Shown piece after piece: positions 48,556-62,100 of a DNA stretch of 64,000 bases. The notes under the pieces are model-generated. The model was given only the letters and a program-made list of their open reading frames with translations. It was not told the DNA's origin and searched no databases. Within the stretch, counting starts at the first letter, position 1, and every line of letters begins with the position of its first letter. Both the position numbers and the translations under genes were made by a program. Source of the stretch: Enoplolaimus lenunculus (lineage: Eukaryota; Nematoda; Enoplea; Enoplida; Thoracostomopsidae); assembly GCA_030248215.1 (NCBI GenBank), contig JASANG010003525.1, forward strand, positions 1 to 64,000. Direction: 5' to 3'.

Positions 48556-49928
48556 AGGTTATATAATGTATAGGTATACGAATAATATTGTTACAAAAAA
48601 TCATTCTATTTGACGTCTGAGAATTGAAAAACATTTGTCGGAAACCTGTTGATTACTGGATTTTGACTGGATTCAATTTGTTAACCGATTATTTGCATTT
48701 TTCGGCACGAAAGTTGATATTGTGTGTTTTCGAGGACGTTGTTTTGCACATTAGCCTCGGTATGTTGCATTTATTGTTAGATTTTGTGTTTCAGCGTAGG
48801 CTGCGTTGTACACACAGTGCCCAAAACATATAAAGATTCCATTAAGTTTTTGATATATTTCGATGTACTGCGCTTTAATATTCGGTTCCAATTCAACGCG
48901 TGGTCGCGTCATCGACTCATCAAGAACTTTGTAATTTAGTGAACTGTACCCCTTTTCTTGCATAAGTTTCGTGCTAGATGTCATCTCTGTATAGTTTTTA
49001 GAATCAACCTTCAGAGTAAGTGCTAGAAAGAGCTACAGCTACGTTTTCAGTACTGAGCTGCGTAAACTATTTGGAGTTTATCTGAATTTCTTTCAACTGT
49101 CTGAGTAACCTAGTGGCTTTCGAATTCCTATTTGTTGTCATATTTGTTGTAGTTCGTTTTGCGATTAAAGGTATTAGTACGTTCACACAGGAGATGTACG
49201 CTTTCACATTTTTGCAAAACATACGGAAGATCTGAGGTGTTTTCTGCGTTTAATGCCACAATCGTAAAATGAATCTTTTGTTATCGTTACAAATGAGTAA
49301 AGTTGGTTAGTTGGGTTGACTTTATGCTGGAGCGCCTATCACGGTTTTGGTATACTGTATTTCTAAACAAAACCTAAGTATTTTAATTTTAGAAATGGAC
49401 TTGCTTGCTTAAGGGCAAATAACTTATAAAAAAGCTAGCTTTTACTAAATCATGTTACAACAGAATAGCGCGACACAAAGTGTAGGACGTTGAAGAGATC
49501 CACGGTTTGACATTTATTGCCTGCATAATAGACCTCGCAAGTTTTAGCCCATAAGATAAACGTTTTTTCTGAGAGACTAATCGATTTAGGCTTTCGACAG
49601 TTTTTTATGCTGAGATATTAGTTGTTCATCTTGTGCTTAGGCATATGCTTGGGCTAAAGTTACGGGCCTGTTCTATACATTGGCCCAAGCACTGACCAAG
49701 TTAAAAATGCAACTACGATATTCACCAAAATTTTCTGAAACTAATGTTTTCAGCAGCTGTAGGTAATTTCACATGCAGATGTAGTTCCACTCGCTTGAGG
49801 TTCGTACTAATTATATGAACCTGTCAGCTAGAAAGATTGGGCTTCGGAAATTTGAGGTTATAGGCTTCCAAAATCACACCCTACTATGCAGTAATTTGTT
49901 AGCGCATTCCTTGCATTTTGGCACCAAC
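48556..49928. other. Convergent interval between DAD1 and the metalloprotease
   Basis: About 1.4 kb. Both 3' ends face it. A family C remnant lies at 49,560-49,690. No further gene seen; the small frames at 48,624 (plus) and 48,751 (minus) are unsupported. Confidence 0.45.
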
Positions 49929-50168
49929 TTAATAGTCAGTTGTTTCATTTCGTAAACTTTTTCGTTTTGCAATCAAACGCAAACGACGACGATAATCAAT
50001 AACGGAGCGGCAGGTTTTGCAACAAAATCGACTGAATGGAGGTCGATTACAGCGGTATTGATGCCTTTTGATGAGCCGTTTACAGAATCCAGCGTCCCGG
50101 TCTCCGAACTGACATCCGTTTACTTCCGGTGCTTTTGGATCCTCAACGCATTTGCCAAATTGACACCA
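49929..50168 (-). CDS. Metalloprotease last exon: PLAC-like Cys module and basic tail
   Basis: Acceptor ATTTTAG. Encodes WCQFGKCVEDPKAPEVNG, CQFGDRDAGFCKRLIKRH, then RPPFSRFCCKTCRS and a basic tail ending ETTDY and TAA. The cysteine pattern C...FC...RC...CC-x2-C matches PLAC modules at ADAMTS C-termini. Confidence 0.85.
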   Translation of the reverse strand, partial: WCQFGKCVEDPKAPEVNGCQFGDRDAGFCKRLIKRHQYRCNRPPFSRFCCKTCRSVIDYRRRLRLIAKRKSLRNETTDY

Positions 50169-53100
50169 CTAAAATGAGTATAACGAGCAATTTATTGATA
50201 TATGAAGTTCCGTGCAATTTTTATATTATGCTGGTTGTAAATAAATTATCTTATACAACATTAATTTTATTATACAACCTCAGGTTTTCTTTCTATTTCG
50301 GAAAAAATCAACCTCCGGCTTCTATTAAAAGTTTTTAGCCAATGTAACTTTGTGAGGGGCATAATAGTAGTACTGTAGCGACCCGAATAAGAGGGGGTCC
50401 CCATTTTGAGCCCCAATCAATAGGAGTCGGTATCCCTAGTAGTCCGTAATCGGATAGAGTCCATAAACACTAAATGACTTCAGCACCAAATACCGCTGAG
50501 TTTGAAATTTTAAAGCATACTTAAGTTTTGAAATTTAATTCAACGCATAGTTGCAATACCGGATATATAGCAGTAACGAAGGGTGGCGGAGGACTAGCTG
50601 AAAGTAAATAACCGTTTGTTACCTAATAATAGGGGGTACCCTCTGGAGAGGCCAAATAAATATCAGCCCCCCTCTTATTCGGGTCACTACAATATAAGCA
50701 TATTCCTAAAGCCTGCACCTTAGCATAAACCTCAGGGTAAGAAAAAGCCTAAAGCGTAAGCCAATTAACCTAAACCAAAAAATATAAAGTCTAATGCTTA
50801 AAGCTTACTCTATTATGATCTTGCAAAAAATGGTTCACCCATCAAAGTTACGCGCCAAAGTTTAAGTACTCAGCAATCAAGTTTGGTGGTGCCTTAGAAC
50901 AGGTTACCGAAATATTGATTTAAATTTTTTCCACTGAAGCTCGCAATTTTTCGAACTGCTTAACCACCAGATGCGTTTGTGTTATCTAATTTCCAATTTC
51001 GGTTGCGATATATATGCCGTTCATGCTGAACTTCAATCATTTTTCGTTTCAGTTATATGAGTTGCCTGACGTACCATTTTGTTACCACATGTCGTGCCGT
51101 GAAATGCCGGCAAATACCATCGAGTTATGCATGGTTTATGCGGTCCTTTTTTGGCATCTCGGCAAAATAAACGATTACAAAGTTGTGACGTATAATAGTC
51201 TTCGTTCTGAAAAATAAATTGACAATCGTCAAAAAACTGCATTTAAATAATTATTGTAAATAGTTTTGTTCTTTGTTTTGGCGAATGTAAAGAACAGGAG
51301 CGGAACAGTATTATAAGCATATTCCTAAGCCTAAGCGTAAGAATGAGCGTATTTGTAAGCCTAAGGCTAAGCCAAGCAAAAAATAGTCTAATGCTTAAGC
51401 TTACTCCTTTCTAGTCCCACAGAAAAACGTTCCACTCCTGATCTTTACATGGGCCTTTATTTTTAAGAACATAAAGTTAAATCCATTTTTATCTCCAAAT
51501 GCAGGTATATTTGATTGGTTGAAATTTTCGGTACATCTTTAGTCCGCCATACCTAATGTGATTCATACTGTGCCTTATGGTGTACGATTATTTCCCACAT
51601 GCGATTTTTCCACGTAAGGTGTAAGATTCTTTGTCGGATGTGATTGTTTCTTCCGATTAGGTTATTTTTCTCCCCTCAATGTATAGGTGATTCGTTCCTC
51701 TTGTAGGATTCTTGCCACTCTTGATGTGCGTCAAGGTATACGAATCTTGGCCCGTGTATGAACAATTTTTTCAAAAGTGATTGGCCATGACGTCTTGTTT
51801 GTCAAACAGGCATGTGTAAACAGGGGGGCCTCTCACCCTGGAAGTTGGGGGGAGCCCCGCCCTGTCTGCTCTGCTCGGCACCATGCTAATGCACATCATG
51901 TCATAAATGCACTGAACAGTATAACGTATATATACTTGCCAGCGGCATACGTGTCGATATATGCAGTTGCGGCTGCGTGGCGTAGTGGCAAAGTGTCTAC
52001 TGAAGGATCTCAATGTTCCGATTACGAACCAATCTCTGTATGCCTGCTTTTTCACATACTTCGATGCTTAGTAAAAATAGTCTGGTTGATCTGTTGTTCC
52101 TGCCTTTTCACTGACAGCACGAATTTGTGGACTTCAAAAATTGTAAGGTAGGGAGGAACCTTATCATGTTATCACCAAACAATTTTCTTACGGCAAAAAT
52201 TGTAAGGTTTTATCGCAAAAAAATTTCTGAGGGTAAAAATTGTTTATTACAAAAAATTTTCTGAGTGAAAAATTGTAATGTCGGGACATTGCCATTTTAT
52301 CACAAAAAATTCTGACGGGGGGGCTTACGCTCCCCCCTTTGGATCCGCCTGTGATTCGCGATACAATATCATGTTGTAAACATTGTTCGTTTGATTTCTC
52401 CGAGCTATTTTTGGCAAGTGGTTGGTTTACAATTAATGCTATAAGTGTTTATAAAATCGGCCCATGTAAAGATCAGGGGCGGAACGTTCTTCTGTGGGAC
52501 TAGAAAAGAGTAAGCTAAGTTTTAGACTAAATTTTTTGCTTGGCTTAAGCTAATAGGCTTAGGCTTAAGAATATGCGCATTCTTACGCTTAGTCTTAGAC
52601 TTGCGCTTACGCTTAGGCTTAGGAACATGCTTATAATACTGTTCCGCTTCTGTTCTTTACATTGGCCATAAAATCTAGCTGCATAAACGGTCTTTAAAAT
52701 GTGAATCGGGTACTTGTTTTTAAATGAGAAACTTAAATTTTGACATTATAAAACAGTAAGCGTATAACCGACAGAATTACGGCTTTGAAATATCAAGTGG
52801 ATATTAATCTCACTGGGGAAAATCGTATCATCTATCGATGGATCATGAAATTTCTAAAAGGAGGCAGAACGAGATGCAGAACACCCCACGAGCGACTCGA
52901 GCGAATGTTTTTGATCCCTGTTGAGGAAACACGCCGGGCCCCTGTCTTTTAGATCCTGCATGGCACACCTAAAGGGAAAATTAATGCAGCAGCTGGGGGG
53001 GGGCAAGAACCGTAAACCTTAAAGTGAAAATGATGAAATGAGTGGAACGAGTCGTATACGGTACCATACCGGGGCGGAAAATCCATAAAATCCTGCGGAA

Positions 53101-56100
53101 GTCGCAATCAGAAATTAAAAGTTCTATAAAAAATGAAACTGAATTTGCAGATGTCATAAGGTTAGAAACAAGTTCATTCAATAGCACAACTTCTATAATA
53201 ATAAAAATAATAATAATAATATATAATAATAATAATAATAATAATGACCCATGTTACTTTTAGGGCCGTCCCGGTTTCTGGTGGGTCTGTAAAAGAGTAG
53301 GCTTGCTTACATTCTAGACTACATTTGCGTTAGGGTAGGCTTAGGAATAAGCTTTTGCAACGTTTAGGCTTAAACTTAGGTTTAGGAATACGCTTAATCG
53401 CCTGATACGGCCCAAAAAGTAATGTTGGACATAATAATAATAATATGTAATAATAATAATAATAAAAATAATAATAATAGTAATAATAGAATAATAATAT
53501 GATAATATTAATAATAATATTAGTAATAATAATAGCAATAATACATTTTACTGAAGAGAAATGTTGGAACCTCAGTTTTAGTGTGGTACAAAATGTATAT
53601 AATAGTGAGCGTTGAATTTTGTCATACCCACCTCATTTTGGGGGAGTTGGGCCGAAATTTTTGAGTTATAACAATAAGCGCAGCATGTTGATTGCCGTGG
53701 GACCTTAAAATAGTGTCTCCCGTTAGCATCGAACTTCCGCTTTTCCCCATAAATTAGATAGGTTACGGACAAAACGCAGTGCGTATCGGTTGCATCTTTT
53801 CTTATGCACAGAATGTGCCAACTATTGTCACACAGTGCTAATCCACTCTTGGTTAAACCAAGACGGCACGACACAAGAGTGTGCAACTCTTAAGGCTCCG
53901 CTTGGTACAAAATGTACCATCGAGCGTTGCGTTTTTGGCCGACCCCCACCCGTTATTTAGAGGGGGGTTGCTGTCACATGGAATATCTCTGAATTAACAG
54001 TTACATCTCTACGTTAAACCAAGAGTGGATAATCGCTATTTAACAAGCCTGTGCAACTGGGCACATTCTGTGTAGAAAAGATGTGGTGTTTTTGCCCTAT
54101 CCCCCTTTGGTACCATGCGGGACGCCAAGAGTTGCACACTCTTGTCGTTATCCACTCTTGGTTAAACTAACTGAACAAAACCGGTAAGACGGTCCATAAA
54201 TCATTTGACACTGTCGATCGACATTATAAGTTTGTCCCGGATATGGCGTTTCCTGTTCACCGTAAGCGTTAACAATAGGCGACGCATTTTCCATTAGGCA
54301 GTGCGTTCCGCGATTATGTAATATCCTATAATCAAATTGTAATCAAAATTAGGTTCTTGAAATTAAAAAAAGTGTCATCACCAAAAATCAAACAATAATT
54401 TTCTAAATCGAATCTCAAAATTATTCAAAATAGTCAATTTTAACGTTAGCTTTGAAATTTAGGTTAACTACCGGTTGTATACAACTGATCCGGTAGTAAA
54501 AATTGATTGTTCAGCGCGACCTGTTTGTATCTATAGATGGGTTGAAAAGCTTTCTGATACGTGTAGTATTTTTAATACTTTAACCCTTTCTCACATGAAT
54601 ATGTTCTATTTAAGCTGAGACCTACTTTTCTGCTAGGATTCGAACTCCAGCGACTGGAGTGGGAGGCGTATCATCACCACTCAGCTATAGGAGCTTGACG
54701 CTCGAGCCCGAGGGGGCTCTCTACGTCTTGTGGTGATTTAGTACTATGTATACGTGTTGCAATTGTTAAACACGGTGCGATATATACTATTTAATGTATA
54801 TATACACTGCGCTGAGTTGCCTACAGGCAACTCAATATGAGAAGGGGTTAATTGACATCCTCTTCACGTTATATATACATCATATGCAGGGTGTAAACGG
54901 AGAGTAAAAATAACAGAAACGGATAATGCTCGAAATAACGGAAACGGAAAACGAATATTGAAGTACGAAAGTTTCAAAGATGTTTTATTTTTTTGCCAAT
55001 ACTATTGAGACGTGCAAATATTCATCGGGCTATTTAAAATTTTTGAAGAAAAAAATGACGGTGATGCACCGAATTTTTTAAAATTTTAGATGAATTCCAT
55101 AATTTTTATTTCACTTCGAACAATTGCAGCATATCTGTGGAGAAAAGTTGAGAAATATATACGTGACTTATATGCTGGTTTTTAGCGTAAAAATAACTGA
55201 ATTTCCGTCATTTCTATAACTGAAACGGATACCGTTTTTACCAGATACGGAAGGGAAAGAGGACATCCGGTTACTTCATGATCCTATGTGATTTACAGTA
55301 CAAAGTGTATATATGCTTTCAGTTTCATTTGAATGCAAGCATGGTTCAAGTTGGACATAAAGTATTTTAAATATATTTTCCATATTGCATATCGATCATT
55401 ATTGTAGCCATGTACGCCTTGGGTTTACAGATATAGCATAACCTGACGCGTACTAACATAGAAACTGAGTAATACCACTGAAGCTTGCATTTTGTTAGTG
55501 TTGATTTAATAGATGGCGATAGTTTCCCCCCACAATGTTTATATTACTGTAGTGACCCGAATAGGACAGGGATAATAAGAGGGGGTTCCCATTTTAAGTC
55601 CCAATCAACATAAGTCCGTATCCCTAAAAAGAGTCCGCAAGCGAAGAGAGTCCCTAAACACTAAAATTAGAGGTTACAAATGTCAATTATTCCTATTGTA
55701 GAGCATAAATCACTCTAGGACGAAATAAAGTTGAGTTCGTAACTTTAAAGCATACTTAAGTTTTGAAAGTACATTCCTTAGTATAACCTTGCATTATCGC
55801 TCAAACTTTTGATACAAGGCAAATAAACATTTCGTTCAACGGATAGTTGCAATACCGGATATATATCAGTAAGGAAGGATTTTGGAGGGCAGGTTAAAAA
55901 TAAGTGACAGTCCATAATCATCTGAGGGGCGCACCGAGAGGGGGACCGGGGGGGGCGGCCCTCCCAATCGAAATTAGTTCGTGTGTCATAATTTACGTTA
56001 GATACAAAAATTACATTTAGCTTTTCGTTCGCGAGGTTATTAATTATTCAATTTTCAAAAGAATATTGCCTGCGGCGCTGTTCAAATGAAAACTTCATCG

Positions 56101-59100
56101 TTTAATTTCCCAACCTAATCAGCTTATAGCTAGAGATAATTTAAAATTGTGCAATGCTTCACAGTTAATACACAATTGCTTGACGGGGCGTTACAGTTTG
56201 GTGAGTTATACCAAGAGTGGATGATCACTCTTTATAACAAGAGTGTGCAACTGGGTACATTCTGTGTATTAAAGAATGTACCCGGCACGCGTTGCATTTC
56301 TCCCTTACCCCCCTCATTTGGGGGGTTGAAACCTTGAACGCAGGCAAATACTGTTGCGATACACAGTGCAAACCTTGTCCGGTTATATTCTTGAATTAAG
56401 TTTAGCTGAGGTCTGTGTGCTGTTGACCCCCTAAATAAGGGGGGGTATGGGCAAAACGCAACGCGCGGTGGTACTTTTTATGCCACGCGTATTTTTGGAA
56501 GTTGCACACTCTTATTATCGACTCTTGGTTATACCAAGCAGTTCATGAATACAGAAACGTTTTGAGGTTCCTAGAGGGATTTAATTCTGAAGCAATGTAT
56601 AACTTCTCGCTCGCTTCGCTCGCGAATTCTTCAAAACTTACCCTTGTTTAAACTCTAAGACAAAAGTACGCCAACAAAGACCCTGTACTAAAGTTCTGTA
56701 ATATAGTTAAAGGTAATAGTGTGTAGGTTTTCGATCGCGATATTTTCTTAAACTCATGTTCACGTAACGACCAATTTGGTTTGGCCCAGCTACCCAGCAC
56801 GCTAAAACTTTAAAGGCCCTAAAAGAAAACTCTGAAATTGGTCTCGGAGCCGACTAGGAAAGCGTCATTATTCTCATATATCACGCCGAAAGTTTAGACG
56901 GGTCACTGTAGGGTTCATATTTCACATTTAGGTGGAAACCTAAGGCACGAACCTGGCAGAATGCGCCCCACAATCCAAATTTCTCGGTACGCCACTGCAG
57001 GAGAGGTAAACTAAATATCAGTCTTCCGCTCTTATTCGGGTCACTACAGTAATACATTATCACTTGCTTTAGGCTTTCGTTACGTGGTGATGGGGCATAA
57101 TGTTGGGAAATGTTAACAAGTACCTATGTTCCCATGAGGCCATGTTTTATTTTCGCGTAACCGAAATCTGCACATGAGTTACATTTTACAATATTTTACT
57201 TGACTTACGTCAAATATGACGTGATCTGTGCTTTTGAGCATTTTGAAAATTTGAACGAATTTTCGACAATTTTCACTTGCGCACTTAAATACGAACGCAT
57301 AAGAAAGTTGTGTCGCGCTGGGCAACCGCTTGTACGAATCATGCCGTCGTGTTCTGCGCCAAGGCTTTAAAATTAAACCATATTGTTTTAATAAAACGAA
57401 CCAACCCAAATGGAGGTATTTATATATATTGGGGCCGGCTCCTTCTATTGTGCTCTGATTTAGTGTAGTTTATACAACAGTTTTGTGGTTTTAAAATATA
57501 TGATTTCAAAGGACGAAAATTTCAAAGCAAAACACGGAAACAAAGCCCCCCCCGCCCCCGGCCCCCCCCCCGCCCGCCCCGCCCCGCCCCGGCCCCACCC
57601 CGGGGGGAGAAAGAGGGAAAAAGAGAAAAACAAAAAAAAAAAAAAAACAAAAAAATTGAATCAATCAGTCTGAGTTACGACTATCAGAACTTAGAATTTT
57701 GATTTGATTCAATTTATTCTGAGTTAATCAATTCATCCATAGTCAAATCATTTCAGAGGGACAATCAACTCAACTCAGAATGAGTTAATGTTCACTGATA
57801 TTAATTCAGAATTAACCAACCCGCTAGCTGAATTGATTAATCAACTCATTGGAATTTACAGATTGGTAGAAACATGATGTGAACCGGATGCAAACTTTCT
57901 ACAGCAGCCTGAGTGTGGCACAGGTTTATGTTATAAAAACTGAACGAGCTAACCTGTGCCCAAGTTCATGCGCTGCTACAGCAACGGTTGCAGCTGCCCC
58001 CGAGTCTTCAATTGCACTTATTGAATCGATTTTATGGCACATCGATTGAACATAACCGATGCCTGGATTATTTATTGATGTTAAATTAAAGATCAATTTT
58101 AAAAATAGTAGGCATAACGGTGAAATTTTTTGGTTTCCATAACTCGCACAGTGCCAAAAATTGAACAATTAAATTTGAAATCAGTCAAATTTAAAGCTGA
58201 TCAATTTAGTAGTTTGGTGCGTCGAGCCAATTGGAAAAAAGTTTTAATGTCAACGACATATTTTGGATTTGTCCGCAGAAATACTCGTTGATCGTACCCA
58301 TTACATTCTTTACATATATACTTTGAAATCACAAAGTTAGCTGAGAACTAAAATCGGTTTGTCAGAAATGCTTTTTAACAATTGTTCTCATATTTTAGTA
58401 AAATTTTTGTTGATATTGAAAATCAAACTGTATTTGTCAAAAGGTTTATTTCAAAGCCTGAAATTTGGCGTACAACACCAGCAGTCATGTATTAATTTAT
58501 GTATTATTAGCTGTTTAACCCTGTCTCGCTTAAATTAGCTGCGCCAAGAATAAACACAAAGAAAATTTTTTAGCTTAAAATCTCTTTCAATTGTATTAAA
58601 GCAAATACAATTAAAACCTTGCAATGTAGTGACCCGAATAAGAGGGGGACTGCTATTTATTTGGCCTCTCCAGAGGGTACCCCCCTTGTTATTCGGTTAC
58701 GGACTGTTATTTATTTTTAACCCACGCTCCGCCGCTCTTCGTTGCTGATATATCCGGTAACTGCAATTATCCGTTGAATTAAACGTTTAATTGTCTTGTG
58801 TCAATAGCTTGAGCGATAATACAAGGTTATACTTAGGAGTGTACTTTCAAAATTTAAGTACGCTTTAAAGTTTCGAACTCAAATTATTTGGTCCTGGAGT
58901 CATTTATGCGCTACAGTATAGGGTTAATTGACATTTATGGGTCTAATTAGGATTTAGGGACTCTACCCGCTTACGGACTCTTATTAGGGATACGGACTCC
59001 AATTGATTCGCACTCAAAATAGGACCCCTCCTATTACCCCTCCCCCTCTTATTCGGGTCAATACAGTACTACCGCATGATATGATAATTATATATGGTTC

Positions 59101-62100
59101 TTACCTTCGGTTCCTTTATCACCGTTTCTTGCTATGTTATATCTGAAATGGTCCATGTTAATTATACAGGCCTGCCTACTAGGCCTAGTTGTTCTAAGCC
59201 TAAGGCTATAAGCCTCAGCTTTCTAGTCGTTTGATCCCTCTGCCTCCCAGTGGGCAGGCCTCTATGAGCAACTTGGGCATTTGATACGGGTCTTTTTCGT
59301 TATCCCCTAAGCCTGCGTTTGCCCAAAAACACTTCGATTTTGAAAATTTTTGCATATTTGAGCTTTTCATGACCTCCCATGATCATTCGATACTTCAATT
59401 TGAATTTTTGAAAACTACGATTTTTAAGGTCCCGAGATCCGTCCTTGTGACCCAAAAAATTAGACGACTGGTTAAAAAACGTATTGTGAAATAACTAATC
59501 TGGCGCTGTCCCAAAAGGTTGAAAGCGCGCCAAATCAGCTACTTAACCATAAACTCTTTAACCAGACGTCTGATTTTTGGAAAATTTAACATTAGGCTGT
59601 AACCGAATATCCGTATTCGTTTCCGGTAAAATCGGTGTCCATTTCCGCTTCCGTTATAGAAATAACGGAAATTCTGTTTTACGTTCAAAATTAGTTATGA
59701 ATCGTGTACAAATCTCGCAATTTTTCGTTACAGATATGCCGCAATTGTTTGAAATGAAATAAGTTACGAAATTTGTTCAAGATCTTAAAAATTTCGATGC
59801 ATCCGCCATTCTTTTAAACTTTTAGAAAGTTTAATGAACATTTGGACGTCTGAATTGCGTTGGCAGTAAAATAAGACATCTTTGAAGCTTTTATACCTCA
59901 GTATCTATTTTCCGTTTCCATTTTTTACTATCCGTTTACACCCTGTTTAACACCATTCCACCCAGCTCTACATACTGCGTCGAGTATTATATATCGTGTT
60001 TAACGTTTTGACAAAAAAATTTCGGTCCAAACGGGATCCTATTTACACTTTGTATATATTTTTTTGCTAAGAAAAATTGGTCTATTGTAATTGATGCGGG
60101 TTAATTGAACACGTTGAATTTTGTTCCGGTATACACTTCTTAGAACGAAAATCATTAAATCTATTTGGGGATTATATTTTTTGCTTAGGCTTAGGCTTAG
60201 GCTTATGCTTAGGAACTCATTTTTGCAACGCTTAGGCATAGGCTTAGGAATACACTTAACTACTGTTACGCCCCTTAAGTAACATTGGCCTAAGAGATTA
60301 TACGCCGTATTTCAACACAACGGGTAACGTAAGCAAGCCTTCAGATTCCTGCAAACATACTTTACGTACCTGGTTACTGCCATGGCGTGGTCATGTTTCG
60401 GCAAATGATCAGCGTGAAGTACAAGCCATGATTTGAGTTCTTTTAGGATTTGAAGTCCATCAACGACAAGGCGACCTTTTCCGGTGTCTTCCGCCAATGT
60501 TGTTCGATTTTGTATCCACGGACAACCGGTCGCGTTCTGAAACAAAATCTTAGACCTTTTTGTACCAGTTTTTGAGTTTGCAGTGTGGCAAACGTCGTTT
60601 TTGCAACTGCGTTTGGCACACCAGTTTTACTATGTGTAAATTTGTTTTATTGAGTTTTGTGAAAAATAAAGACATTTTAAATTTGACAAAGATCAGATGT
60701 AAAAAAGACAACGAAATTACCAGCCAACAAAAAATTACCTTCCGCCACTCCGGAACAGTTTCATTGGCCCGCTTTAAAATATAATTTTACGCCCCTTGGA
60801 AAATGACTGGTTTTCTCTGAAGTCTTGAGGCGTCTACGAGCCTGATATTTACTGCACGAAACTACTTTAGTCGACATGGGTTGCATGAAAATACTGAAGA
60901 GCCAAATTTTTGGCAACTGGCAACAGAAAAAATCTCGTAAGTGAAGAATTTACCTTACAGATAACAATGCCAGCATTGCGGACACCGGATATGACAAACC
61001 TTCCAAACTGGACGCCGGAATATATCCGGTCAACCTAAAACGGCTAAAAGATTTCAGAGATACAGGGTTGCGTTTCCGGTGCAAATTTGTCACCAGCTCC
61101 TGCTGTCTACGGTATAAACTCAGCGGCGGATTTAGAATTTTTTGGTGGAGGGCTGGTTGACAAAAGGAATGAAACGCAATTTGTACCGTATGCTATATGT
61201 GATAAGTTTCTGTTTAGGACAAATTGTAAAGTACGGACCTTACCATTTTATCACAAAAGATTTTCTGGCGGGGGACGTACACCCCTCGTTTTACCGACAG
61301 TTGAAGATGCAACTAGTCGTAGTGTACGTACTCACTTTCGAAATATGCTGTAACTCAGTTAAGAATTCGTCCGCCATCCAAAATTAACTATAATTTCGTT
61401 GCAGAATATTTCAAAAATTTTACTCTGTTTCAAACTGCGATTGGATATCAAATGTTCGCAAGCGACGCACTCATTGGCGGACCGTTTTAGCTGTACTTAC
61501 CTCAGATACAATCGTTGTGAAGTATGCTTGTATTTGATTGGTGACACTGTAGTCTTCAGCGTTTTTAACATCCATAAAATACTCGTACACCGATACATCA
61601 ACCAATAGGAGTAATTCAATGACAAATTCAACTGAACTTTCGATATCCGTTGCTATACAATGATTGATAACTAAAAATAATGTAATTTAAATGTGCACTA
61701 AAAACAACCAATGAATAGTCATGAAAATCTAACTTAAACTGCCACTAAAGTACATTTATATAACAGAAAACGTAAGACTGAGTTATGTACACGGCAAAAA
61801 ATGGTGAGTTAAATCGACTCTCTCCGAAATACACTTTTCCGGACTACACAAACTGAGTCAAATTCGACTCCACCAGAGTCAAATTCGACTCACCCGAGTC
61901 GCTCAGTGAGTCGAATTTGACTCTGGCGGAGTCGAATTTAACTCAGTTTGTGCAGTCCCGAAAAGCCTATTTCGAAGAGAGTCAATTTTACTCCCCATTT
62001 TTGCAGTGTATATTCGTTGCTGAAATAGTATGTCGTAGGATCTTGCTCCTTGAAGTTTCATAAGCGTAAAAGTCAACCATGTGCTGAATTAAAAATCGTT

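Noticed and set aside
51014-51217. Plus-strand frame MPFMLNFNHFSFQLYELPDV.
   Set aside because: Antisense of the metalloprotease Cys-rich exon.
53632-53821. Minus-strand open stretch with matching splice phases (THCVLSVTYLIYGEKRKFDA) considered as the disintegrin exon of the metalloprotease.
   Set aside because: Its cysteines do not fit the family and its acceptor is poor. The exon at 54,172-54,325 fits both sequence and phases exactly.
59577-59762. Plus-strand 61-codon frame considered as the missing protease micro-exon region.
   Set aside because: It is on the wrong strand and lies in a dispersed repeat shared with 16,890, 54,890 and 62,100.
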